Source: CAYLZN01 sp964387935
GTDB taxonomy: Bacteria > Acidobacteriota > Vicinamibacteria > Vicinamibacterales > JAFNAJ01
Direction of reading: 5' to 3'
NCBI GenBank assembly: GCA_964387935.1
Contig: CAYLZN010000349.1
Coordinates: forward strand, 1 to 5,942
DNA length: 5,942 bases
The translations under genes and the position numbers were made by a program. The notes below the pieces were generated by a model, which was given only the letters and a program-made list of their open reading frames with translations, searched no databases and was not told the DNA's origin. Below, piece by piece: positions 1 through 5,840 of this stretch (within the stretch, counting starts at the first letter, position 1; every line of letters begins with the position of its first letter).

Positions 1-1
1 C

Positions 2-373
2 AGTGGCGGAGGAGACGGTCGGCCTGGGCCCGAGGAGGTCGCCCGTGAGCTGCGGTCGCTCCAGCGCCTCGCAGAGGGGCTGGGGGAAGAGGGTGAAGGA
101 CTCCGCCGCGCGCTGCAGACGCTCGAGGGCTACGCCCCGAGTCGTTCGGCGCCAGGAACCGAGTCGTGGAAGCAGGACTTCGCCCGATGGGAATCGCTGC
201 GTCGCGACGTCGGGGAGTCGCTGGAGCAGGTGCAGGCTCGCCTGTCCGAGCAGTTGCGCGCCGAGGAGCGCGAGAACCGCCTCGATGCGGGCGCGAGCGA
301 CGCCGCCCCGGATGCCTTCCGTCGCGAGGTCGCGCGGTACTATCGCGCACTCGCCAGGAAGCCGCAGCCATGA
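2..373 (+). CDS. C-terminal end of a helical/coiled-coil protein, probably DUF4175-like (5' partial)
   Basis: Reading the frame that ends at TGA 371-373 gives 123 open codons back to the window edge, with no start needed inside the window. The peptide opens with a Gly-rich stretch (SGGGDGRPGP), then runs as two charged amphipathic helices rich in Glu, Arg, Leu and Gln (about residues 11-44 and 58-92), and ends with FRREVARYYRALARKPQP. A Gly-rich linker, coiled-coil helices and a final 'YYRALA'-type helix resemble the C-terminus of the large DUF4175-like membrane proteins that often precede VWA/GATase1-like genes in Acidobacteriota and Planctomycetota operons. That resemblance is from memory of the family. 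The ATG of the next gene overlaps the stop (ATGA), which supports this being the real frame and a translationally coupled operon. The part seen has no catalytic motif, so only a structural or scaffold role can be suggested. I am confident that it is coding and only moderately sure of the family. Confidence 0.72.
   Translation, partial: SGGGDGRPGPEEVARELRSLQRLAEGLGEEGEGLRRALQTLEGYAPSRSAPGTESWKQDFARWESLRRDVGESLEQVQARLSEQLRAEERENRLDAGASDAAPDAFRREVARYYRALARKPQP
356..361 (+). promoter_or_regulatory. Ribosome binding site of the VWA protein gene
   Basis: AGGAAG lies 8 bases before ATG 370, inside the end of the upstream gene. It is the best Shine-Dalgarno match nearby and sets the start at 370 rather than at the in-frame ATG 166, which has no such site and would add 68 Arg-rich residues that are an out-of-frame reading of the upstream gene. 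Confidence 0.6.
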
Positions 374-2577
374 CGTTCGCCGCGCCGCTGCCCGCCTGGT
401 CACTCGCGCTTCTGCTCGCCGGCGGCGCGTACCTGGTGTGGCGCGCGGGTTGGCTGCAGGGGGTCCGAAGCCTGGCCACCTGGCAGCGGGCCGTGCTCGT
501 GGCCCTGCGCGCGGTGGCGCTGCTGCTCCTGCTCGGCGTCCTGATGCGGCCCGTGCGGATCGCTCCGGACCAGGCGGCGAGGGAAACCGTCGCGGTGCTC
601 GTCGACGTCTCTCGCAGCATGGCGCTTCACGACGCGGGTCAGGGGGCCCGCCTCGAGGAAGCCATCCGGCTCGTGCGTGACGCCATCGTTCCCACGCTGG
701 GGTCGCGATTCAACCTGGACCTGCTCGCCTTCGGCCACGAGATCAGGCCTGTCACCCTGGAGGAACTGGCCTCGCTTCAGCCTGCAGCGCCAGCGACCGA
801 TCTCGCACAGGCGATGGCCGGTGTGTCGCGGCGTCCGCGCCAACCCGTCGGGACCATCGTCGTTTCCGATGGAGGCTTCGCGATTCCTGACGACCTGCAG
901 CCTCCGGGCGGGGCCTCGTGGCCGGTGTATTCGCTTGGCGTCGGCAGGACCACGGGTCATCGCGACGTCGAGGTCCGCGCGCTGACCGCGGGCGACGCAT
1001 CGGTGTCGGCGTCAACCGTGGACCTGACGGCGACGGTCGCCAGTTCGGGGCTCGGATCGGCGCCCGTCGAACTCCGGGTGTTCGCCAACGGGCAGGCCAT
1101 CGAGTCGAGGCGCGTTGTCCCGACCGGCGAGACGGTTCCCCGGGAAATCGTGTTCGCGGTCGGTCCCGACCCCGACGCCGCCACGCTCTACACCGTCGAG
1201 GCCGCCGTCCAGGACGGCGAATTGACGTCGGCGAACAACCGGCGGTCGGTGCTGGTGCCGCCGTCGGGAAGGCCGCGCCGCGTCCTCCTGCTGGAGGGGG
1301 CGCCTGGTTTCGAGCACAGCTTCCTGAAGCGGGCCATCGACCAGGACCGTGGACTGGAACTCGACGCGGTCGTGAGGAAAGGAGCCAACGACGACGGGCG
1401 CCAGACCTACTACGTCCAGGCCAGCCCGGAGCGCGGCGGTGCGCTCACCAACGGGTTTCCGACGTCACGACAGGCGCTGTTCGCCTACGACGCCATCGTC
1501 CTCGCCAACCTCGAGGCTGATGCCATGACCGGCGACCAGCAGGCGCTGCTGAGCGAATTCGTCAGCGAACGCGGAGGGGGTCTGCTGGTGCTCGGGGCGC
1601 GAACGCTGCAGGCGAACTCGCTCGACGGCACCCCACTCGAGGAGTTGCTGCCGGTCGAGATCTCCGACCGCGGTTCGACTGGCGTCTCACGCGCGTCGAC
1701 GACCCGCCTTGGAGGCGGCGTCGAGCTGACGGCCGATGGGGTGCGGCACCCGGTGATGCGGATTGCCCCGACCGCAGACGAGGCTCGGGCACGCTGGTCG
1801 GCCATGCCTGCCCTCCCGTCGCTCGCATCGGTGGGCGGCGCCCGCCCCGGTGCGGCGGTGCTGGCGCTCTCAGGTGGTGGTGGCGTCCGACGTCCCCTCG
1901 TGGCTGTCCACCGGTTTGGCCGCGGTCGGGTTCTCGCGTTCACGGGTGAAGGCTCGTGGCGCTGGCGAATGATGCTGCCTTCGACCGACACGAGCTACGT
2001 GGCGTTCTGGCGGCAGGCCGTTCGCTGGGTCGGGGCGGCGGCTCCGGAGCCGGTGACCGTCCGGGCCACCAGCAACGGCTCGGGTCGGGTTGCGGTCGTC
2101 GTCGAGGTTCGGGACGAGACGTTTCGCGCCGTCCGCGACGCAGACGTCCAGGTGACCGTGCGCGCGGCTGATGGGACAGCGCAGCAGGTGGCAGCGACGC
2201 CGGATCCCGAAGTGGCCGGCGCGTATCGCGCCGAGGCCGCCGTTGCCGCGGGTGCCGCGCGGATCGACGCTGGCGCGACGCACGGGGGCAAGCCACTGGG
2301 AACGGCGTCCGCGTGGACGCTCGCCGGAGAAGACGAGAGCGAGCTGGTGGCGCCAAGGCGCGACGACGCGCAGCTCGCGCGGCTGGCCGAACGGTTCGGA
2401 GGGCGCCTCGTGCAGCCCGGTGACCTGGGGGCCGTGGCGGCGGAGCTTGCCTCCAGGCGATTGGCGCCGGAGGTGTTCCTGGAGCGGGACGTCTGGCAGT
2501 CGCCGTGGATCCTGCTGCTCCTCCTGACGCTGCTCATCGGGGAGTGGACATTGCGCCGTCGCTGGGGGCTGCGATGA
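370..2577 (+). CDS. Membrane-anchored VWA protein with a GATase1-like domain
   Basis: The protein has 735 residues. Two N-terminal membrane segments (about 9-24 and 41-59) are followed by a VWA domain with a complete MIDAS metal site: DVSRS (79-83), Thr143 in ATDLAQAM and Asp167 in VVSDGG. A beta-rich Ig/CARDB-like region (about 200-300) leads into a GATase1-like Rossmann domain (about 303-530) marked by RVLLLEGAPGFEHSFLKRAI, RGGGLLVLGAR and GRGRVLAFTGEGSWRW. A second Ig-like region (about 557-660) and a C-terminal membrane helix (711-727, SPWILLLLLTLLIGEW) with a short basic cytoplasmic tail complete it. The VWA and GATase-like domains should lie on the periplasmic side, between the membrane anchors. 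I see no cysteine anywhere in the protein, so glutamine amidotransferase chemistry is not possible although such proteins are often named that way. The likely role is metal-dependent protein binding in an envelope complex of the MoxR/VWA (BatA-like) kind. The start overlaps the upstream stop and the end overlaps the next start, both as ATGA. Confidence 0.9.
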   Translation: MTFAAPLPAWSLALLLAGGAYLVWRAGWLQGVRSLATWQRAVLVALRAVALLLLLGVLMRPVRIAPDQAARETVAVLVDVSRSMALHDAGQGARLEEAIRLVRDAIVPTLGSRFNLDLLAFGHEIRPVTLEELASLQPAAPATDLAQAMAGVSRRPRQPVGTIVVSDGGFAIPDDLQPPGGASWPVYSLGVGRTTGHRDVEVRALTAGDASVSASTVDLTATVASSGLGSAPVELRVFANGQAIESRRVVPTGETVPREIVFAVGPDPDAATLYTVEAAVQDGELTSANNRRSVLVPPSGRPRRVLLLEGAPGFEHSFLKRAIDQDRGLELDAVVRKGANDDGRQTYYVQASPERGGALTNGFPTSRQALFAYDAIVLANLEADAMTGDQQALLSEFVSERGGGLLVLGARTLQANSLDGTPLEELLPVEISDRGSTGVSRASTTRLGGGVELTADGVRHPVMRIAPTADEARARWSAMPALPSLASVGGARPGAAVLALSGGGGVRRPLVAVHRFGRGRVLAFTGEGSWRWRMMLPSTDTSYVAFWRQAVRWVGAAAPEPVTVRATSNGSGRVAVVVEVRDETFRAVRDADVQVTVRAADGTAQQVAATPDPEVAGAYRAEAAVAAGAARIDAGATHGGKPLGTASAWTLAGEDESELVAPRRDDAQLARLAERFGGRLVQPGDLGAVAAELASRRLAPEVFLERDVWQSPWILLLLLTLLIGEWTLRRRWGLR

Positions 2578-3545
2578 GCGCGCGCCGGGTGTCTCTGCTG
2601 GCAGGGTGCCTGATTCTCCTCGCCGGGCCTGTCCCGGGGAGGGCGGCCGAGCGTTACGCCCTCGTCGTCTCGGGCGCGAGCGGGAGTCCCCAGCATGCGG
2701 CCGCACACGCCAAGCAGCGGGATGCGCTCGTCAAAGCCCTGCTCGGGCCGCTGGCGCTGCCAGCCGACCACGTGATCACCCTGAAGGAAGGCGATGCCCA
2801 GGCCCCCGACGTCGCCACACGCGACCGCGTGGCGGCCGCCGTCGTCGGGTTGACCGCGCGGCTCCGGCCGGAGGACACGCTGCTCGTGGTACTCATCGGT
2901 CACGGCACCGACGATGGCGTGGATGCCAGGTTCAATCTCGTCGGCCCGGACCTGACCGCGGACGGGTGGCGTGACCTGCTGCGGGGCGTCCGTTCGCGCC
3001 TGGTGTTCATCAACGCCTCGTCGGCGAGCGCGGCCTTCCTGGAGCGGCTCGCCGGACCGCGGCGGATCGTCATCACCGCGACCGACATCCCGGCGCAGCA
3101 GTACGACACGGTATTCGGTGAGTTCCTGGGCCCGGGATTCACGGCCCCGGAGGCCGATCTCGACAAGGACGGCCGGGTGTCGATCGGCGAGCTGTTCGCC
3201 TACGCGAGCGCGCGTGTCAAGCGACATTACGCCGAGCGTGGCCAGCTCGCCACCGAGCGTGCGGCGCTGGACGACAACGGCGACGGCCGGGGCAAGGAGG
3301 CAGGCACCCTCGGTCCGGACGGCGCGCTGGCCAGTCAGACGTTCCTGGACACCGGTCCGGAGCTGGCGTTGTCGCGCGACCCCGCGGTCACCGAAGTCCT
3401 CGCACGGAGAGACGCTCTCGAAGCGGCACTGGAGGAGCTGAAGCGAAAGAAGAGCTTCATGCCGCCCGCCGACTACGCGCGCGAACTGGAGCGCCTGCTC
3501 GTCGAGCACGCGCGCCTCTCGAGGCAGATCCGGTCGCGGAGCTGA
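2574..3545 (+). CDS. Exported caspase/C13-like pseudoprotease with EF-hand loops
   Basis: The protein has 323 residues. ATG 2574 overlaps the previous stop (ATGA), and the in-frame extension upstream lies inside the VWA gene. Residues 1-24 form a signal peptide (RR, a hydrophobic stretch, then PGRA before AERY), so it is probably exported. The core (about 27-190) reads like a caspase/legumain-type fold: strand YALVVSGASG, strand DTLLVVLIGHGT with the His110-Gly111 dyad, strand RLVFINASSAS and strand RIVITATD. In active C13/C14 peptidases a Cys follows the third of these strands. Here that place is NASSAS (147-152), and the only cysteine in the whole protein is Cys12 in the signal peptide. A canonical EF-hand loop sits at 195-206 (D195, D197, D199, G200, S203, E206), and a second, shorter DDNGDG loop at 233-238. 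Residues 272-320 are a charged helical tail. My reading is a non-proteolytic, Ca-binding scaffold or adaptor working with the upstream VWA protein. An unusual nucleophile (Ser149 or Ser150) cannot be excluded. Confidence 0.85.
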   Translation: MSARRVSLLAGCLILLAGPVPGRAAERYALVVSGASGSPQHAAAHAKQRDALVKALLGPLALPADHVITLKEGDAQAPDVATRDRVAAAVVGLTARLRPEDTLLVVLIGHGTDDGVDARFNLVGPDLTADGWRDLLRGVRSRLVFINASSASAAFLERLAGPRRIVITATDIPAQQYDTVFGEFLGPGFTAPEADLDKDGRVSIGELFAYASARVKRHYAERGQLATERAALDDNGDGRGKEAGTLGPDGALASQTFLDTGPELALSRDPAVTEVLARRDALEAALEELKRKKSFMPPADYARELERLLVEHARLSRQIRSRS

Positions 3546-3547
3546 GG

Positions 3548-3560
3548 GAGTGCTACACTC
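3548..3560 (+). promoter_or_regulatory. Possible extended -10 promoter within a small inverted repeat
   Basis: TG at 3551-3552, one base, then TACACT (3554-3559) matches an extended -10 element with four of six -10 consensus bases. No convincing -35 is visible around 3531-3536. The same bases form a perfect 5-bp inverted repeat, GAGTG (3548-3552) and CACTC (3556-3560), around CTA. It begins three bases after the stop of the caspase-like gene and would give a leader of roughly 45 bases before the GTG of the zinc-ribbon gene. There is no T-run, so it is not an intrinsic terminator. The match is short, in GC-rich DNA, and may be chance. Confidence 0.35.
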
Positions 3561-3601
3561 ACGCGTCGCCGCGTCGGGCTCCCCCGCGCGCGGCTGTCAT
3601 C

Positions 3602-3606
3602 GAGGA
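3602..3606 (+). promoter_or_regulatory. Ribosome binding site of the zinc-ribbon protein gene
   Basis: GAGGA ends 4 bases before GTG 3611. This spacing is a little short but acceptable, and the site supports the GTG start that places the first zinc-ligand Cys at residue 3, where zinc-ribbon proteins of this type usually begin. Confidence 0.55.
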
Positions 3607-3610
3607 CACC

Positions 3611-3886
3611 GTGGTCTGCAAATCCTGCGGGACGGAGATTGCCGACAAAGCCCTGATCTGTTACCGCTGCGGCGCCGCGACGAGTGCGCCCGCCCTTGCG
3701 CCGCGCGCACCCGTCAGGACTGGCCGCGCCAGCCTGGCCTCGACGATCGCGCTCGCGGTGCTCGCGCTGCTGGCGCTCTTCCTGGGCCAGGCAGGCACGG
3801 TGCCCCTGGCGCCAGAGGTTCGATACGGCATCGCGGCGGTCGCCCTGGTGATTCTCGTGTGGCGACTGCTGGCACGCCGGCGCTGA
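3611..3886 (+). CDS. Small zinc-ribbon protein with two membrane helices
   Basis: The protein has 91 residues and starts with GTG. The N-terminus is a compact zinc ribbon, CKSC (Cys3, Cys6) and CYRC (Cys17, Cys20), spaced CxxC-x10-CxxC, of the 'zinc_ribbon_2' style found at the N-terminus of many bacterial membrane proteins. An Ala/Pro/Arg linker (21-41) leads to two membrane helices, about 42-58 (LASTIALAVLALLALFL) and 72-87 (YGIAAVALVILVWRLL), ending in a basic ARRR tail. The topology would be an N-in, C-in hairpin with the zinc ribbon in the cytoplasm. It has its own ribosome site, and 65- and 62-base gaps separate it from its neighbours, so it may be transcribed alone or with the phosphatase downstream. 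Zinc ribbons and FHA domains are often neighbours or fused in bacteria, which makes a link to the next gene plausible. The function is unknown; the motif and coding calls are firm. Confidence 0.85.
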   Translation: MVCKSCGTEIADKALICYRCGAATSAPALAPRAPVRTGRASLASTIALAVLALLALFLGQAGTVPLAPEVRYGIAAVALVILVWRLLARRR

Positions 3887-3918
3887 CGGGGCCTCTTCCG
3901 CTCAGGGACGCGTGGGAG

Positions 3919-3924
3919 TAAACT
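3919..3924 (+). promoter_or_regulatory. Possible -10 element upstream of the phosphatase gene
   Basis: TAAACT matches four of six -10 consensus bases and follows GGGAG (3914-3918), the same bases that precede the other candidate promoter at 3546-3550. No clear -35 is seen around 3895-3901. Transcription would start near 3931, giving a leader of about 18 bases. No Shine-Dalgarno lies at a normal distance from ATG 3949: GAAGGG at 3925-3930 is 18 bases away. The gene may therefore depend on a short leader with little Shine-Dalgarno pairing. This is weak evidence. Confidence 0.3.
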
Positions 3925-3948
3925 GAAGGGCTCAGACCATCATCATCC

Positions 3949-5559
3949 ATGCCAGTCGCCAGACTCGACGTCACCGACGCTCTCGGCCAACGCACGGTTA
4001 CCGTCGACAAGCCCAGTTTCAAGATTGGCCGCCGCGACACGAACGACCTCCGCCTCGCCGGCAGTGAGGTGTCTCGGGATCACGCCGAGATCGTGGTCGA
4101 CGGAGAGAAGTTCACGCTGTTCGACCGCGGGTCCCGGTACGGCACGTTCGTCAACGGGGAGACCGTGACCGAGCGGTTGCTCGTGCACGGCGACCGCGTC
4201 CGGCTCGGTCGAGGCGGCGGCGCCGAGATGGTGTTCCTCGCAGGCGAGGCCCATTCCACCCAGGCGGACCCGGCGACGTCGTCGGCCATCGGGGACCTGC
4301 GACACGTTGCGGCGCTGCTCGAGGGCCTGCGGGCGCTCGGATCCGGCCGCGTGCTTGACGAGGTCCTCGCCCTGGTCCTCGACTCCGCGCTCAACGTCGG
4401 CGGCGCCGAGCGCGGCTTCATCATGCTGGCCGACCCCGAGGGCAAGCTGGAGTTCAAACTCGCGCGCGCCCGCGGGCGCATCACGCTGCCGGGCCGCGGG
4501 TTCGAAACGAGCCGCAAGATCCCCGAAGAGGTGTTCGCGACCGGCGAAGCGCGCATGATCGCCGACCTGCTGGACGGCGACCTCGCAGCCGTGCACACCG
4601 GCACGGTCGCCCTGGGGATTCGCAACGTCCTGTGCGTGCCGCTGCGTCTCGTCCGCTATCTCGAAAAAGCGGACGCCGCGGCCGACGACCGCCCGGTCGG
4701 TGTGCTCTACCTGGATTCCCGCGAGAAGGGCTCGCTCACGAGCTCTTCGACGCGTTCGGCCCTCGAGACGCTGGCCACCGAGGCGGCGGTCGCCATCGAG
4801 AACGCGCGCCTCTATCGTGAGACCCTCGAGAAGGCCCGGCTGGACCAGGAGATGAAGATCGCCGCGGTGATCCAGCAGGCCCTGCTGCCGAAGAACACGC
4901 ACGCCGGCAAGCAGTTCGACCTGGCGGCCTCGACGTTGCCCTGTCGCTCGATTGGCGGCGACTTCTTCGACTACATGGACGGCCCCGGCGAGGCGGTGGG
5001 CTTCGCCCTCGGCGATGTGGCCGGCAAGGGCCCCCCGGCGGCCCTGCTGAGTGCGCTCGTGCAGGGCATCCTGACCGCGCTCGGTCGCATCAGCCAGGGG
5101 CCTGCCGTCACGGTGTCCCACGTCAACGAGGGCCTGTTCCAACGCGCGATCGAATCGCGGTTCGTGACGATGTTCTACGGCCGCCTCGACGAGCAGGGTC
5201 ACGTGACCTGCTGCAACGCCGGCCACAACCCGCCGATCATCGTCGGACCCGATCGAGTCGTCCGCCTGGAAAAGGGCGGCCCGATCCTCGGGCTCTTCGC
5301 GGGCGTCCCGTTCGAGGAGGAGACCGTCGCCCTCAAGTCGGGGGATTATCTCGTCGTGTTCAGCGACGGAGTCTCCGAGGCCCTGAGCGCCACCGGAGAG
5401 GAGTTCGGCGACGATCGGATCATCGCGTCGGTCCGCGGCTCGCTGGGCAAGAACGCCGAGGGGGTCCTGGATGACCTGATCATCTCGGTGAAGGCCTTCG
5501 CCAAGGGAGCGGCGCAGAGCGACGACGTGACAGCGCTCGTCATTCGCTACCTCGGGTGA
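3949..5559 (+). CDS. FHA-GAF-SpoIIE/PP2C serine phosphatase (RsbU-like)
   Basis: The protein has 536 residues, appears soluble, and has three domains. FHA (about 1-98) has the phosphothreonine-binding signature: Gly27-Arg28, Ser42-Arg43-Asp44-His45, and YGTFVNG with Asn69-Gly70. GAF (about 117-285) runs from LRHVAALLEGLRALGS to AAVAIENARLY and includes NVLCVPL and GVLYLDS. A helical linker (286-314) ends in the typical VIQQALLP. The SpoIIE/PP2C domain (about 320-536) has every metal and catalytic motif: GGDFFDY (Asp338, Asp341), GDVAGKGPPAALL (Asp356), CNAGHNPP (423-429), FSDGVSEA (Asp473) and SDDVT (Asp525, Asp526). It should be an active Mn/Mg-dependent Ser/Thr phosphatase. Family members typically dephosphorylate anti-anti-sigma (STAS) proteins in partner-switching pathways, and the FHA domain suggests recruitment or control by a Ser/Thr kinase. 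No STAS, anti-sigma or kinase gene lies in the window, so the target is unknown. The ATG at 3949 is chosen because it places the FHA beta-strands at the extreme N-terminus, as usual. The stop overlaps the next start as TGATG. Confidence 0.95.
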   Translation: MPVARLDVTDALGQRTVTVDKPSFKIGRRDTNDLRLAGSEVSRDHAEIVVDGEKFTLFDRGSRYGTFVNGETVTERLLVHGDRVRLGRGGGAEMVFLAGEAHSTQADPATSSAIGDLRHVAALLEGLRALGSGRVLDEVLALVLDSALNVGGAERGFIMLADPEGKLEFKLARARGRITLPGRGFETSRKIPEEVFATGEARMIADLLDGDLAAVHTGTVALGIRNVLCVPLRLVRYLEKADAAADDRPVGVLYLDSREKGSLTSSSTRSALETLATEAAVAIENARLYRETLEKARLDQEMKIAAVIQQALLPKNTHAGKQFDLAASTLPCRSIGGDFFDYMDGPGEAVGFALGDVAGKGPPAALLSALVQGILTALGRISQGPAVTVSHVNEGLFQRAIESRFVTMFYGRLDEQGHVTCCNAGHNPPIIVGPDRVVRLEKGGPILGLFAGVPFEEETVALKSGDYLVVFSDGVSEALSATGEEFGDDRIIASVRGSLGKNAEGVLDDLIISVKAFAKGAAQSDDVTALVIRYLG

Positions 5560-5840
5560 TGTCCGGGAAGGACCGGCGACGGCTGGGCTGGGCCATCGCC
5601 ATCTGGGTCGTCCTGGCCGTCGCAGTGTGGAACGCCGTCTTCGACATGCTCGTCGTCCGCGGCGAGCAGCAGTATCTGCTCTCCCAGGCCCGTCACGAAC
5701 TGGGAATCGGTCCCCGACGCACGATTGACGAGGTGATGACGGAGGCGATCCGCTACGCGCGGCTCGTCGCCTCCTTGTGGAGTGCGGTGGTCCTCGCGGC
5801 GGGCGCGGGGACCGCGTGTCTGCTGGGCCGCGGCGACTAG
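5559..5840 (+). CDS. Small two-TM membrane protein of unknown function
   Basis: The protein has 93 residues. I use ATG 5559, which shares one base with the phosphatase stop (TGATG). GTG 5556 would add one residue and is also possible. After a basic start (MSGKDRRRLG), membrane helix 1 spans about 9-28 (LGWAIAIWVVLAVAVWNAVF). A polar loop follows (about 29-68) carrying ARHELGIGPRRTIDEVMTEAIRYA, then helix 2 at about 69-89, ending GRGD. By the positive-inside rule the N-terminus is likely cytoplasmic, with the 40-residue loop outside. No known motif or family is recognised. Tight coupling to the FHA-GAF-phosphatase gene suggests co-expression, and possibly a membrane partner for it, but this is inference from position only. 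Its stop overlaps the stop of the convergent citrate synthase gene, which leaves no intergenic space downstream. Confidence 0.8.
   Translation: MSGKDRRRLGWAIAIWVVLAVAVWNAVFDMLVVRGEQQYLLSQARHELGIGPRRTIDEVMTEAIRYARLVASLWSAVVLAAGAGTACLLGRGD

Noticed and set aside
166..369. N-terminal extension of the VWA protein to ATG 166
   Set aside because: The extra 68 residues are an out-of-frame reading of the upstream gene, lack a ribosome site, and would put an Arg-rich segment before a normal membrane anchor.
3..680. A 225-codon plus-strand frame over the first gene junction
   Set aside because: The product is Arg/Ser/Pro-rich with no motif and overlaps the coiled-coil frame and the VWA N-terminus, which are joined by ATGA and a good ribosome site.
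2598..2609. Possible lipoprotein signal (LAGC, residues 9-12) in the caspase-like protein
   Set aside because: The hydrophobic stretch before the Cys is only about five residues and continues well past it, so a type I cleavage after PGRA (residue 24) fits better. Not fully excluded.
1995..3509. A 504-codon open frame on the minus strand across the VWA and caspase-like genes
   Set aside because: It lies opposite two well-supported coupled genes with recognisable domains, and its product is low-complexity, rich in Arg, with no recognisable motif. In GC-rich coding DNA the antisense frame is often open by codon bias alone.
3546..3610. Intrinsic terminator after the caspase-like gene
   Set aside because: The only inverted repeat is a 5-bp stem without a following T-run; the rest of the gap shows no stable hairpin that I can see.
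3550..3921. A 123-codon plus-strand frame starting at GTG 3550
   Set aside because: It overlaps the zinc-ribbon gene in another frame, has Arg/Gly/Ala-rich content without motifs, and lacks the CxxC pairs and membrane helices seen in the correct frame.
3943..5226. A 427-codon open frame on the minus strand across the phosphatase gene
   Set aside because: It is opposite a gene with three intact domains. The predicted product (His/Arg/Glu/Gln-rich) resembles the usual antisense reading of GC-rich genes and shows no domain.
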